A DNA stretch of 64,000 nucleotides, from positions 186,001 through 250,000 of the forward strand of contig NZ_AUIK01000020.1 of the NCBI RefSeq assembly GCF_000423665.1, in the 5' to 3' direction. Positions 33,593 through 42,729 of the stretch are shown here, piece after piece (position 1 is the stretch's first letter; each line of letters opens with the position of its first letter). Under the pieces are notes generated by a model. It saw only the letters and a program-made list of their open reading frames with translations. It was not told where the DNA came from and did no database searches. This DNA comes from Solirubrobacter soli DSM 22325. Its GTDB lineage: Bacteria > Actinomycetota > Thermoleophilia > Solirubrobacterales > Solirubrobacteraceae. Both the position numbers and the translations under genes were made by a program.

Positions 33593-34732
33593 ATGAATCG
33601 CCTCGCCGCCGGCCGGACGGCCGGGGGCGCGCCACCGAGAACTTCGATGCACGACGAATCCAATCATCCGCGCCGCACCACCGTGACGGTGGGCGAACAC
33701 GAGATGACGTTGGCCGGGACATGCGTCTCCCTCGGCGGCTTTGCTCTCGGCGATGTCGAGCGCACCGTTGCCAAGCCACCGACGTGGACAGCGACACTCG
33801 ACGACGGCCGCACGCACACCGCCAGCACCCGCCGTGATGCGCTGCAATGGCTGCTGGACGCAACGGCCGAGGAGCGCGCCGAGCGGGACGCCGCCAAAGC
33901 GCAAAGACGCGCCGACTACGACGCCGAGATCGCGCAGCGCGGTGTCGACGACGCGCAGGCCGCCGACACCGTCACGCAGTTGGTTCGTACGGTGCGTCCC
34001 GATTACCGCGGGCCTGACGACCGTTCCTGGGCGGGCGTACCGATGCGGCCAACGTTCACCTTCTGGGCGCCCGACTTGCGAGACATCCTCGTCGAACTCA
34101 CGCGCCCAGCCGCCGTAAGGACGCTCCCGACGTGGCTGGCGGTCGAGCACCTGCGCGAGCACCAGGTTGTCCTGTGCCACCGCGGGCGCGAGTTGGAGGA
34201 CCAACTGGTCCCATGGGATTGGGGCTATCTGCTTGACGTGCAGGTGTACGACGACCGTGACGGCTGGGTGCACGTCGAATTCGTGTTCGAGGACGATCAG
34301 GCCGACGTGCCGCGGGATGAGCGTTGGCGGTCGATCACGGTCCCGCTGATCGGCGCGACGGCGGAGGTCACCGCCGACGCGGTGACGATGCACGATCTCG
34401 ACCGCCCTTGGGGGGAGCCAGACGACCCGGACGACAAGCGCCCGCACCCTTCGCTGGTGGCAGTGATCGCCGAGGACGTCGACGACCTGGCGATCTCCGG
34501 CACCAGCAACATCGAGGTGTATTCGCGATCTGGCTTCGAGGAGCTGGCCTCCACGCAGTCGCCGATGGCCGAACCCGTCGAGGACGAACCGGTCGAAGTC
34601 ACCATCGTGTTCAAAGATGGGACGACGCACACGGCGGCCATCGGCGGCGATAAGCCGGGCGCCGGCGATGCGGGCACCCCGCAGCCGGACGACGCGGCCA
34701 CGGACGACCCGGCGGGCAATCACCCGGAGTGA
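33593..34732 (+). CDS. Hypothetical soluble protein of 379 residues
   Basis: Not recognised. There is no signal peptide or membrane span. Residues about 85-125 are a charged helical segment (TAEERAERDAAKAQRRADY). Several beta-rich stretches follow (VQVYDDRDGWVHVEFVFEDD). The C-terminal 60 residues are acidic and Pro/Asp-rich (PQPDDAATDDPAGNHPE). Codon use fits the genome. ATG 33593 gives the longest form; ATG 33647 (MHDESNHPRR) is equally possible. No operon partner is evident. Confidence 0.6.
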   Translation: MNRLAAGRTAGGAPPRTSMHDESNHPRRTTVTVGEHEMTLAGTCVSLGGFALGDVERTVAKPPTWTATLDDGRTHTASTRRDALQWLLDATAEERAERDAAKAQRRADYDAEIAQRGVDDAQAADTVTQLVRTVRPDYRGPDDRSWAGVPMRPTFTFWAPDLRDILVELTRPAAVRTLPTWLAVEHLREHQVVLCHRGRELEDQLVPWDWGYLLDVQVYDDRDGWVHVEFVFEDDQADVPRDERWRSITVPLIGATAEVTADAVTMHDLDRPWGEPDDPDDKRPHPSLVAVIAEDVDDLAISGTSNIEVYSRSGFEELASTQSPMAEPVEDEPVEVTIVFKDGTTHTAAIGGDKPGAGDAGTPQPDDAATDDPAGNHPE

Positions 34733-35105
34733 CCGCGGCCCGCGCCGCCCATCCCCGCACCACCTGACGGCCCGTCCTCTGTGACCGTCATAGCGCTCGG
34801 ACGGCTCCGGTCCCTGGACGTGACAGCTTGTCCTGGGGGACGTATTGGCACCGGCGAGCAATCCGCCGGAGCTTCGACTCGCCGAGCTCGCCATCGACGC
34901 TTGCCTTCGGGCGACGGTTCGCCGCTGCCGCCTTGGACGAGAAGCGAACTGCTGCTTGTCGACGATCTCAAGAGCGTCGGGACAGTCGGCGGGATGCTCG
35001 GGCTCGCTGCTCCCTTCAGACGAACGCGACAGCGCGCCGGCCGGCGATCGTGCTCGTGTCGTTGACTTCGGTCACAAGGTGCGGTCTGCTGCGACTGATG
35101 GGGTG
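34733..35105. other. Upstream region of the ECF sigma operon
   Basis: About 370 nt with no supported gene. TTGACT at 35062-35067 could be a -35 box for the sigma gene at 35106, but the -10 position is poor. The remainder holds no recognised element. Confidence 0.35.
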
Positions 35106-35651
35106 ATGGTCAACCACGAGGCCACGGATCGGGAGCTGCTGTTGAAGGGCGATGCGGCGGCGTTCGCGGTGTTCTATGACCGTCATGCGGAGTGGGTGCT
35201 CGGGTTCTTGCGGCGGCGCAGCCCCGATGGCGAGGCGGCGGCGGACCTGGCTGCGGAGGTGTTCGCGGCGGCGCTCAGCGGCCGCCGCCGGTATCGGTCC
35301 AAGGACGAGTCCGCGCATGCGTGGTTGCTGGCGATCGCGTCCAACAAGCTCAACTCGGCGTTGCGGTCCGGCTATGCCGAACGCCGCGCGCGGACGCGAC
35401 TCGCGATGCGCCCCGTCGAGGTCACCGACGACGATGTCGCGCGCATCGACGCGCTGGCCGAGGCGTCGGTCGTCGTCGAACTGCTGCAGGACTTGCCCGC
35501 GGATCAGCGCACCGCGGTCCTGGCCCGGATCGTCGACGAGGGTGAGTATGCCGACATCGCGGTGACGCAGGGCGTCAGTGAGGCCGTTGTCCGTCAGCGC
35601 GTGAGCCGCGGCCTGGCCGGCCTGCGGCGGCAGTGGGGGAGGCGGGGATGA
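35106..35651 (+). CDS. ECF RNA polymerase sigma factor
   Basis: A 181-residue ECF sigma factor. Region 2 is ELLLKGDAAAFAVFYDRHAEWVLGFLRRR through AADLAAEVFAAAL. The linker contains AHAWLLAIASNKL, and region 4 is LQDLPADQRTAVLARIVDEGEYADIA with the HTH TQGVSEAVVRQRVSRGLAGL. ATG 35106 is preferred. It is overlapped by the next gene (ATGA), which encodes a one-span membrane protein and is probably its anti-sigma partner. Confidence 0.92.
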   Translation: MVNHEATDRELLLKGDAAAFAVFYDRHAEWVLGFLRRRSPDGEAAADLAAEVFAAALSGRRRYRSKDESAHAWLLAIASNKLNSALRSGYAERRARTRLAMRPVEVTDDDVARIDALAEASVVVELLQDLPADQRTAVLARIVDEGEYADIAVTQGVSEAVVRQRVSRGLAGLRRQWGRRG

Positions 35652-36565
35652 CGGGTCATCGGCAGCCGTGGTACCTGGACCGGTTGCGCGCCGAACTCGA
35701 ACGCGTGGCGGCGATCGAAGACCGGCGCGAACGCGGCCCGGGGCTCGGCCGGCTGCGCCCGGTGCTCGGCCGCTTACGCCCGCTGGTGGCACTCGCCGTG
35801 GTCGCTGCCCTCTTCGCGGTTGTCTTGACCGTCGCGCGGGAGTCCGACGTCGAACGGCCGGCGGTGCCGCCGGGCAAGAAGCTCGTCGCCACCGACGTCG
35901 AGCGCGGCGTGCGCTTCAGCCTCGACGGCCGGGTACTGACGGTGCAGCTGCTCCCAAATAGGCCCAACGCGACCTTCGAAGCGGTCAGCGGCGCGGAGAT
36001 CAGCGCGACCTGCGGCACGAACGTCGCCGCGCCGTCGGGTGATCCGCGAAGCGAGATCACAGTCTTCCGGCGCTGGCCGGCCGGCCAGACGAGCCTGAGC
36101 TACCGCTTCCCGCGCGACGTCTCGAGCTGGTGCCGGCTCGACCGCCAGTCAGTCGGCATCGTCGCGTCCGTGAGCTTCCCCGTCGCGTGGTCGGGAGCGA
36201 GGAGGCAGATCGCCGAGACAGCCAACAACTGGGCGCGCGTGTTCGCCTCCACCGAGCAGGCCTGCAACGCCTACACGGCCCCGTCCGTCTGCAAGCAGAT
36301 AGGGTGCCAACTGGTGGGCGGCAAGCCCACCGAGGCCTGCAAAGCGTGGTTGTTACCCGCCTCGAGCACGCCCTCGGGCAAGGGCTGGGCATGGGAGCAC
36401 CGCGGCGCGACGGTCCAGAAAATCGCCATGAGCGGCGACCGAGCGGCCGCCACGCTCTCGAAAGACGGCCTCGAGATCGACACGGTCCAGCTGCGACGTA
36501 CCGCGACGGGCGAATGGCTGATCGACAAGCTCGGCCCGATCGGGGCTGTGGGCTCTTCAAAGTAG
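35648..36565 (+). CDS. One-span membrane protein, probable anti-sigma/regulatory partner
   Basis: A 305-residue protein. Residues 1-45 are a charged cytoplasmic head, followed by a single membrane helix (LVALAVVAALFAVVLTVA, about 46-63) and an extracytoplasmic domain of about 240 residues containing six cysteines (for example SATCGTN, WCRLDRQ, SVCKQIGCQL, EACKAW). There is no classic HxxxCxxC zinc-binding anti-sigma motif. Translational coupling to the ECF gene supports a sensing or anti-sigma role, by context only. Confidence 0.7.
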   Translation: MTGHRQPWYLDRLRAELERVAAIEDRRERGPGLGRLRPVLGRLRPLVALAVVAALFAVVLTVARESDVERPAVPPGKKLVATDVERGVRFSLDGRVLTVQLLPNRPNATFEAVSGAEISATCGTNVAAPSGDPRSEITVFRRWPAGQTSLSYRFPRDVSSWCRLDRQSVGIVASVSFPVAWSGARRQIAETANNWARVFASTEQACNAYTAPSVCKQIGCQLVGGKPTEACKAWLLPASSTPSGKGWAWEHRGATVQKIAMSGDRAAATLSKDGLEIDTVQLRRTATGEWLIDKLGPIGAVGSSK

Positions 36566-36824
36566 TAGCGCTCAGGACGACACGGCGCAGCGCGCCGAGT
36601 TGTTCCGTTGCCGCTCGCCGCGCTGGTCCTCCGAGGCAGGATCGATAGTGCCTCGGCGGTCGGGCGCGCTGTTCGCATTGGACGAGACGCGGTAGTCAGG
36701 CCCATTGCTCCACTGCGCGATTGAGCGAGCGCGTCCCGGCGTTTCCCGGCTGTGGTGAGCCGTCTCGTCGCTCTAGCGGTACCTGGGCTTGACACGACGA
36801 CCGTCCCGCGACGAGTCTTCGAGT

Positions 36825-37715
36825 GTGTCCGAGCAGTGGGCAACCTTCTCGATCTATGACCACCGGCGAGCGACGTTCCGGCGGGCGCTTGTGCTCTTCG
36901 ACCGGGTAGTCGTGCCGGTGCCGAGTCAGCCGTTCGGCCGGCTCGATGCCAAGGAGATCGAAACTCTCGAGGCCGACATAGCGTTTCTCGCGGATGCGGA
37001 TGCCGCCGTGCGATTCGAGTGGGATCCGGCACGGTTCGCCGAATACGAGGCAGGCGTCGTTCGAGAGTCGGCGGCAACGTTTCTTGACGGCAGTCCCGAA
37101 TGGCGTACACGCATGCAGCTCGTCCACGCTGTCAAGGCCGGCTCGGTCTCGCTAGCAGTTCCGGACGGGGTGAGAGATGTCAGCGCGGTGCCCGTGTATC
37201 AAACCGCCGACGACTTCAAGGCCCTCGCAGTCGACACCGCGGGTGAGGCGGCAGAACAGGACACGCTGGAGTTGATCCTGGACCACATCCCGGTTCCGGC
37301 CGATGACACACCACTCGAACTTGTGGTCGAGTTGCGCGACAAGCCGGCCTTTCGCCAGGCCAAGCTCGCGCTCGATCTGTGGCGGACGACGCTCGTGCTT
37401 GAACTGCTCGAAGCTGGAGAGGACGCGATCAAGCGAAAAGCCGTCCTGTCCAAAGCGAGCGCCGAGCTCGCCAAGTGGGCCGCGGACTACACGCGGGCGA
37501 TGTCCGACACGAAGTTCGCCAAGGTCGAGGCGGGCTTTACGTTCGTGGGCGTGATCGGCAAGCTCCTCTCGCTCGATCCCACCGTCGTGCAAGATGCGAA
37601 GGACATGGTCATGCTCCGCACGATCCGGCAGCCGTGTTGGCGCGCGCTTGCAGGCGAGCCGTTCGCACCCGCCGGTGTCATCTACGAGGCGAGCCAGGCT
37701 TGGCAGCACGCGTAG
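36825..37715 (+). CDS. Hypothetical protein of about 296 residues
   Basis: Not recognised. It is a soluble, mixed helix/strand protein beginning MSEQWATFSIYDHRRATFRRALVL and ending in VIYEASQAWQHA. No signal peptide is seen. Helical segments dominate residues 150-250. GTG 36825 is preferred because TTGACA at 36789-36794, which would otherwise be an upstream TTG start, is a perfect -35 box. It is isolated between the ECF operon and a LysR gene. Confidence 0.6.
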   Translation: MSEQWATFSIYDHRRATFRRALVLFDRVVVPVPSQPFGRLDAKEIETLEADIAFLADADAAVRFEWDPARFAEYEAGVVRESAATFLDGSPEWRTRMQLVHAVKAGSVSLAVPDGVRDVSAVPVYQTADDFKALAVDTAGEAAEQDTLELILDHIPVPADDTPLELVVELRDKPAFRQAKLALDLWRTTLVLELLEAGEDAIKRKAVLSKASAELAKWAADYTRAMSDTKFAKVEAGFTFVGVIGKLLSLDPTVVQDAKDMVMLRTIRQPCWRALAGEPFAPAGVIYEASQAWQHA

Positions 37716-37843
37716 GGCGGTCTCGACGGTTCACCCGCGGCAGCTGCTTGCCCACCTGCGGTCTCACCTCATGTGTGCGGTTGCACCCTCCGTGCCGCCC
37801 GCGCTGGTCTTCGGTATCGCAGCCGCACGGGTCGCGCTTTGCC

Positions 37844-38791
37844 TCACTCGGGTTCCGACGCCCCGCCGTCGTCAGGCTCAGCGGCGCTTGTCGTAGGGGC
37901 CGGCGCGGGCCATGCAAGCGCCCGGGCCACGCTCAAGAACGCGTCCCGGGCGGGGGCCGCGTGTGCCGGACTCCACATCAGGTCGATCCGTTCTTCCAGC
38001 ACGTCGTCCGCCAGAGGGATCCAACGAAGACCGGGCGGGAGCGACGCCCGCACCGACGCTGACGCCGGCAGCACTGCGCGGCCTTCGGCGACGTCGGCGA
38101 ACGTGGGGTCGAAGGGCAGGCGAGGGGCGACGATGCGCGGCCTGAACCCGGCCGCCGCGCAGGCGGCCAGAACCGCGTCGTAGCGGGCCGGCAGGGCGGC
38201 TCGCTCATGCAACAAGAGGCTGCGGTCGGCGAGCTCGCCCAGCTCGATCTCGGCGCGGTCGGCCAGGGGGTCGTCGGCTCGCAGGACGATCCCGGCCGCG
38301 TGGCGGCCGAGCTCCTGCACGAACAGGCCTTCGGTGTTGGTCGTCCAGCGCGCGAGCCCGACGTCGATACGCCCGTCGCGCAGAGCCTGCGGCAGGTCGG
38401 GAGACGGCAGCTCGGACACCTCGATCCGCACGTCCGGATGGGCCTCAGCCATGGCCGCCACCAGGCGCGGGGCGGTAGTGAAGGCAGCCGATCGCCAGAA
38501 GCCGAGACGCACGACGCCCGCCTGGCCGGTGCCGTGGCGTCGCATGTCCTCCCACAGCGCTTCGACCTCGCGCAGCAGCGCTCGGCCCCGTTCCGCCACC
38601 GCGGCGCCGGCTTCGGTGACCCTGACCTGGCGCGTGCTGCGGTCGAAGAGCCTCACGCCCAACTCTTCCTCGAGCTGCCGGATCTGCGCGCTCAGAACCT
38701 GCTGAGAAACGCCCTCTCGCGCTGCCGCGCGGGTGAAGTTGAGCTCCTCGGCGACGGCGACCGCATAGCGGATGTGGCGCAGCTCGGGCAC
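37844..38791 (-). CDS. LysR-family transcriptional regulator
   Basis: A 315-residue LysR regulator. The GTG start at 38791 gives the canonical MPELRHIRYAVAVAEELNFTRAA beginning; the frame is open further upstream but without homology. The HTH (AAREGVSQQVLSAQIRQLEE) is at about 18-40 and the effector domain at 90-295 (RLGFWRSAAFTTAPRLVAAM). The C-terminus is Ala/Pro-rich. It is divergent from a small monooxygenase gene at 38862, its likely target. Confidence 0.92.
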   Translation of the reverse strand: MPELRHIRYAVAVAEELNFTRAAAREGVSQQVLSAQIRQLEEELGVRLFDRSTRQVRVTEAGAAVAERGRALLREVEALWEDMRRHGTGQAGVVRLGFWRSAAFTTAPRLVAAMAEAHPDVRIEVSELPSPDLPQALRDGRIDVGLARWTTNTEGLFVQELGRHAAGIVLRADDPLADRAEIELGELADRSLLLHERAALPARYDAVLAACAAAGFRPRIVAPRLPFDPTFADVAEGRAVLPASASVRASLPPGLRWIPLADDVLEERIDLMWSPAHAAPARDAFLSVARALAWPAPAPTTSAAEPDDGGASEPE

Positions 38792-38861
38792 GGCACCCGA
38801 TTGTGACGTGACAACCGCGGGCTGTTTCTCTCCGCGGCCCGCTCGACGTATCGTCGGCGCC

Positions 38862-39161
38862 ATGCCGGACTACGAGGTCATCGCTCTCTTCACACCCGCC
38901 GACGGCCAGGCCGATGCGGTGCACGCCGTGCTCGCAGGCCTTGTCGCGCCGTCGCGCGCCGAGCCTGCCAACCGCGGCTACATCGTCCGACGCATCAGCG
39001 CGACGCCGCCACGCTACGCAGTCCTCGAGAGCTATAGCGACCGGGCCGGGTTCGAGGCCCACAGCGCGGCGCCGCACCTGACCGCCTTCCGCGAGCGATT
39101 CGACGAACTGCTCGCCAAACCACCCGAGGTGCTTGTCCTCGAACCCGGGGAGGTCCGTTGA
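38862..39161 (+). CDS. Antibiotic-biosynthesis-monooxygenase (ABM) family protein
   Basis: A 99-residue ferredoxin-like ABM protein. YEVIALFTPADGQADAVHAVL, YIVRRISATPPRYAVLESYS and FEAHSAAPHLTAFRERFDELLA follow the family's alpha-beta pattern, with the conserved His in the HSAAPHL segment. Members act as quinol or small aromatic monooxygenases without cofactor. It is divergent from the LysR gene, 70 nt away, the usual regulator-target arrangement. Confidence 0.85.
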   Translation: MPDYEVIALFTPADGQADAVHAVLAGLVAPSRAEPANRGYIVRRISATPPRYAVLESYSDRAGFEAHSAAPHLTAFRERFDELLAKPPEVLVLEPGEVR

Positions 39162-39395
39162 TGCGGCTGGTGGCCAGGGCCTGACCGTGAGCGACCCAGG
39201 AAACAGTCCTCCCGTTCCCGCGCTACCGCAATGGACGACCGCCGAGCGAACTCTGGGGCGACCGCCCAACCAGACATGAGCGGCAACGTGCGCAGTGGTG
39301 CACGGTCCGTGTGGGAGCTTGGCTCGTTCGGCGAAGGCCCGTCATGGTTCGGCTAGCTCGATTGCCGCGGGCGGACGCATGGTTAAGGTCCGGGT

Positions 39396-40469
39396 GTGGC
39401 ACGCGTGCTGGTGTTGGCGGCGATCCTGGCGATGTGGCTGTGCGCCCCGGCCAGGGCCGGCGTGGTCACCCTGGATGGGATCGACGTGATCTCGTGGCTG
39501 TCGTTCGAGGACACCGAGGGCGTAGCCGACGACCTTCGCGTCGTATCGCCGGGCGAGGACACGATGATCGTGCTCGGGCCGACCGTGATCGCCGGCAAGG
39601 GCTGTGTTCCGGTGCCCGGCGGTGCGAGCTGCACCCATCCACTCGCAGGGTCGGGGATCGGTCACGGGTGGGAACGGTCTCGCATCGGTCTCGGCGGTGG
39701 TGACGACACGCTCGTGGTCGAGGCCTCCAAGCCGCTGGACGTCGACGGCGGCGACGGGAACGATCAGATCTCGCTCGGGCCCGGCGCGCTCGCCTCGGCG
39801 AGCGGAATGGCCGGCGACGACACGCTCGTCTCCGCCGGCGCGGCGACGCTCGACGGCGGCCCGGGCAACGACCAGCTGAGCGCCGGCCCAGGGACCAGCG
39901 CAGCCGGCGGACCCGGCGCGGACCGGCTCACCGGCTCACCGGGAAACGAACTGCTCGTCGACGCAGGCGATCGCGGCGTGCGTGACGTCGTCGTGTGCAA
40001 CGGCGGCGCGGACATCACGCAGGTCGATGACACCGATGTGCTCGAGGGCTGCACACGCTCCCCGCTCGACGACCTCTCCAAGGTCAAGTACCACTGGGTC
40101 GTCCGCTTCGGTCCGCGGCTGAGCTTCCCAACGAGGCTGACCGTGGTCTGGCCGGACTACTTCGGTGACCTGTATCGCGAGTTCGCATACTGCGTCGGGG
40201 CGCCCTGCCACGGGGCAAAGCTCGACGCCGGGACGATCGTCTCGGGCGGCAAGCGCGTTCGCTACAAGGGCCGCTGGTGGCGAGGCGTCTCGCCGGGCGC
40301 GCTCGTGCGCGTCGGCGTCGAATTCACATTCAGCAACGTCAGGTTCACCAAAGGGCTGGAGTTCCGTACGCGCGCCCGCGCCCTCCCGGTGCGGCGCAAG
40401 CGCTGCACCGTCGCCATCCTCAAGGCGCCGCGCACGACCGGCCGCGTGCGCGTCGTGCCATGTACGTGA
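39396..40469 (+). CDS. Secreted protein with RTX-like calcium-binding repeats
   Basis: A 357-residue exported protein with signal peptide VLVLAAILAMWLCAPARAG. Residues about 105-200 contain degenerate hemolysin-type nonapeptides (LGGGDDTLVV, GGDGNDQISLG, GGPGNDQLSAG, GGPGADRLTGS). The C-terminal 150 residues are a basic beta-domain with paired cysteines (YCVGAPCHG). RTX repeats bind calcium outside the cell. The GTG at 39396 has no strong ribosome binding site. Adhesion or matrix functions are possible. Confidence 0.82.
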   Translation: MARVLVLAAILAMWLCAPARAGVVTLDGIDVISWLSFEDTEGVADDLRVVSPGEDTMIVLGPTVIAGKGCVPVPGGASCTHPLAGSGIGHGWERSRIGLGGGDDTLVVEASKPLDVDGGDGNDQISLGPGALASASGMAGDDTLVSAGAATLDGGPGNDQLSAGPGTSAAGGPGADRLTGSPGNELLVDAGDRGVRDVVVCNGGADITQVDDTDVLEGCTRSPLDDLSKVKYHWVVRFGPRLSFPTRLTVVWPDYFGDLYREFAYCVGAPCHGAKLDAGTIVSGGKRVRYKGRWWRGVSPGALVRVGVEFTFSNVRFTKGLEFRTRARALPVRRKRCTVAILKAPRTTGRVRVVPCT

Positions 40470-40532
40470 CCGTGCGGCGCGCCCGGCGTGTCGGGATCGA
40501 GCGCCCTCGCATCCAGTCCTAGGATCACCGGT

Positions 40533-41060
40533 TCATGACGTTGGGGCGTGTAGGGGTCTAAGCCCGAGGGAGCGTGCCACGGTGGCCAGGGGACCGGTGG
40601 CCAGGTGGAGCGCCTGCCGTGCCGCTCGCGAGTGCTCAGGGAACTCGTCGACGAGCATGGCGATGTAGAGCAGGGCGCGAGGGCCGTTCAGGTCGCCCAG
40701 GTCGCGCGCGTTGGCGGTGGCGCACAACGCGCGGATGTAGGGCTCGAAGTCGCGCGCGGGCCGGTGCACGTTGCGGACCCGGGCGGGCGCCGCCCCGACC
40801 CGGGAGGTGTGGACGGCACCGGCTTCGACCGAGGCGTGATCGCCTGGTCGCAGGCGGCGCCATGAGCGGTTGATCAGCAGTTCGAGCTCGCCGTCGAGCA
40901 CTTCGTAGGTCTCGGTGATGTGCGGGTGGATGTGCGGCTGCGGCGACCAGCCGCCGGCCGGCAGCTGCCACTCCATCTCGAGTAGGACGCCGTCGGTGTC
41001 GGCGCTCGAGCGGGTGATCGTGTAGATGGTTCCGTCCGGCCACGTCAGCCGACGACTCAC
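40533..41060 (-). CDS. Cupin-2 domain protein
   Basis: A 175-residue single-cupin protein. The metal-binding motif QPHIHPHITETYEVLDGELEL gives His43, His45 and Glu50, and motif 2 lies around RPGDHASVEAGAVHT. The C-terminal third is helical. GTG 41060 overlaps the SnoaL TGA by 4 nt. It is the second gene of a two-gene unit divergent from a MarR regulator; a small-molecule enzyme or sensor role is likely but unassigned. Confidence 0.87.
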   Translation of the reverse strand: MSRRLTWPDGTIYTITRSSADTDGVLLEMEWQLPAGGWSPQPHIHPHITETYEVLDGELELLINRSWRRLRPGDHASVEAGAVHTSRVGAAPARVRNVHRPARDFEPYIRALCATANARDLGDLNGPRALLYIAMLVDEFPEHSRAARQALHLATGPLATVARSLGLRPLHAPTS

Positions 41061-41470
41061 GGCGCGCTGAGCTGGGCCGCGGCGGAACCGCCGTCGAGCC
41101 AGAGGTTCTCGCGGCTGATGCGGCCGTCGGCGAACTCCCACACGTGCAGCATGCGGATGCAGACCCGGCGCCCGTGGCCGGGGATGCCGAGGAAGTGGCC
41201 GTGGACGGTCCCGGTCCACTGATGCTCGGTCACGCAGAAATCCTCGCCGTGGTAGGTGCGCGTCGGAGTCATCGACTCCGTGGCGATCTCGCGGTTGAGC
41301 TGCTCGTAGAAGCCGCGCGCGGCGTCGCGGCCCTGCAGCGGACCGTGCGGGGCGCCCACCACGTCGTGCTCGACATCTTCGGTGTACATGGCGATCGATG
41401 CGTGCGCGTCGCCCGCCCGCTCCGCGGCGAGATGCTGCTCGATCAGCCGGTCCATTTCCGCTGCGTTCAC
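41057..41470 (-). CDS. SnoaL-like (NTF2 fold) polyketide-cyclase family protein
   Basis: A 137-residue NTF2-like protein: DRLIEQHLAAERAGDAHASIAMY, VVGAPHGPLQGRDAARGFYEQL, HGHFLGIPGHGRRVCIRMLHVWEF. Residues of the SnoaL-like pocket are present, but the reaction is unknown. GTG 41470 is supported by GAGGAG about 7 nt upstream. It is divergent from marR-like 41525, with a 54-nt control region. Confidence 0.87.
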   Translation of the reverse strand: MNAAEMDRLIEQHLAAERAGDAHASIAMYTEDVEHDVVGAPHGPLQGRDAARGFYEQLNREIATESMTPTRTYHGEDFCVTEHQWTGTVHGHFLGIPGHGRRVCIRMLHVWEFADGRISRENLWLDGGSAAAQLSAP

Positions 41471-41524
41471 GCTGGCTCCTCGTAGTACAGTCTTTTTACC
41501 ACCAGACCGTACCAGATTTTTACT
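41471..41524. promoter_or_regulatory. Divergent MarR/SnoaL control region with T5 direct repeats
   Basis: TACAGTCTTTTTACC (41486-41500) and TACCAGATTTTTACT (41510-41524) form a direct repeat with 24-bp phase in an unusually AT-rich island. The second copy abuts the MarR ATG. The geometry suits binding of a dimeric MarR protein to adjacent faces. Confidence 0.5.
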
Positions 41525-42022
41525 ATGCCCGACCAGCCCTCCCCCAGACTGCCCGCGCTGTTGCGCATGCTTTCTCAGCGCACGTACCGCGACATGCTCG
41601 ACCAGGTCACCGCGGCCGGGTTCGACGACATCCGCCTCGCGCACTGGCCCGTGCTGCAGTGGCCGGGTCCAGAGGGCGAACGCCCGTCGGTGATCGCAGA
41701 GCGCGCGGGCACGAGCAAGCAGGCGATCAACCACCTGCTGCGCGATCTGGAACGGCTCGGCTACCTCGAACTGCGTCCCGACCCGGAGGACAGCCGCGCG
41801 CGGCTCGTCACGACAACCGCGCGCGGCCAGGCATTGGTGCAGACGATGTTCGCGGCCGCGGCCGCAACCGAGCGCGCGTTCGAGTCCGTCCTGACCGAGG
41901 ACCAGAGCCGCGAACTCAAGGCGACGCTGAACCTGCTCTGGCGAAGTGACGTCGGCGCCAGTGGCTCCACGCGCGAGGCCATCGACGCTCCTGCCGTGGG
42001 CGAACCTGACGGGGGTGGCTGA
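41525..42022 (+). CDS. MarR-family transcriptional regulator
   Basis: A 165-residue MarR protein. The winged HTH is GERPSVIAERAGTSKQAINHLLRDLERLGYLELRPDPEDSR split by its wing (DSRARLVTTTARG), with dimer helices at both ends. It is divergent from the SnoaL/cupin pair, its likely target. The C-terminus ends in a Pro/Gly-rich tail next to a decayed region. Confidence 0.9.
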   Translation: MPDQPSPRLPALLRMLSQRTYRDMLDQVTAAGFDDIRLAHWPVLQWPGPEGERPSVIAERAGTSKQAINHLLRDLERLGYLELRPDPEDSRARLVTTTARGQALVQTMFAAAAATERAFESVLTEDQSRELKATLNLLWRSDVGASGSTREAIDAPAVGEPDGGG

Positions 42023-42729
42023 CGCGGCGCGACGCGGCGCGGCGCCGCGCCGCTGGCGTCGAGGCGCTCGATCCGCTCGGTGTGCCAGTTGCCCGCGTCG
42101 GCGAGCAGGACCTCAGGCTCGCACGCGATGTGGCTGCGGAGAGCTCGCGCTTGGCCGCGTGGACTGGTCCTCGGTGCACACGGCCCCGCACGCAGCCGCG
42201 GAGCGCCGACTTCGAGGGGCCGTCCGTCCGTCTGAGCCGGCAGGGAGATCGACAGCAGCGGGGCGGTGGCTGGCGGCGCCTCCCCGCCTGTCATCTCCCC
42301 GATGCACGCCGCCCTCCGAGAACGCCGAGCCCAACCCACCGCATCGCACCACGAGCCAGGGGTGGCAAGGAAAACTTGACTCAGAGGACGGTTTTCCTGC
42401 CCACCCCATGCTTCTGCTCTGCATCTCGACGATCTGGAGGTGCTGGCCGACGCGGACCTCGCGCAGCAGCAGCACGGCCACGCCCGCGCCGCGTGAGGAT
42501 CACGCCTGGCCAGGAGGAGCAGACCCGTTCGATGATCGCGGAGGGCGGCGTGTCGATGATCCAGGGCACGGCCGGATCGGGTGCCGCGTACTGGGCGCGC
42601 CCGCAACGTTCGTGAGCGTTGACGTCTGCGACGTCGTCGGCCAGGCGTAGACCTTCCGGTCCGCGCAGGAGTCGCTCCTGACCACCACATGCCGGTCGCC
42701 CTGCCTGAGCGCGACGTGGAGCCCGACGA
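42023..42729. other. Decayed region with transposase- and P-loop-like remnants
   Basis: No intact gene. On the minus strand at about 42045-42125 a short stretch reads PEVLLADAGNWHTERIERLDA, like the catalytic-domain core of IS1182-type transposases. On the plus strand at about 42497-42600 TPGQEEQTRSMIAEGGVSMI then QGTAGSG resembles the start of AAA_30/relaxase-type ATPase domains, with the P-loop Lys lost. A 17-bp hairpin lies at 42359-42407. The pieces suggest an old mobile-element insertion. Confidence 0.5.
42359..42407. repeat. Imperfect 17-bp inverted repeat
   Basis: GGGGTGGCAAGGAAAAC (42359-42375) and GTTTTCCTGCCCACCCC (42391-42407) pair with two mismatches around a 15-nt loop. No T-tract follows, so it is more like an IS end or MITE-type hairpin than a terminator. 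Confidence 0.6.

Noticed and set aside
33320..34894. Minus-strand open frame (524 codons) opposite the hypothetical gene at 33593
   Set aside because: Composition is like other shadow frames and there is no start context. The plus-strand frame has a more balanced composition, though neither has a known domain.
36789..36824. TTG at 36789 as the start of the hypothetical gene
   Set aside because: TTGACA here is a perfect -35 hexamer and the added 12 residues are basic and non-conserved in character. GTG 36825 is preferred.
42359..42407. Hairpin as a rho-independent terminator
   Set aside because: The stem is long but no T-tract follows on either strand, and no intact gene ends next to it.
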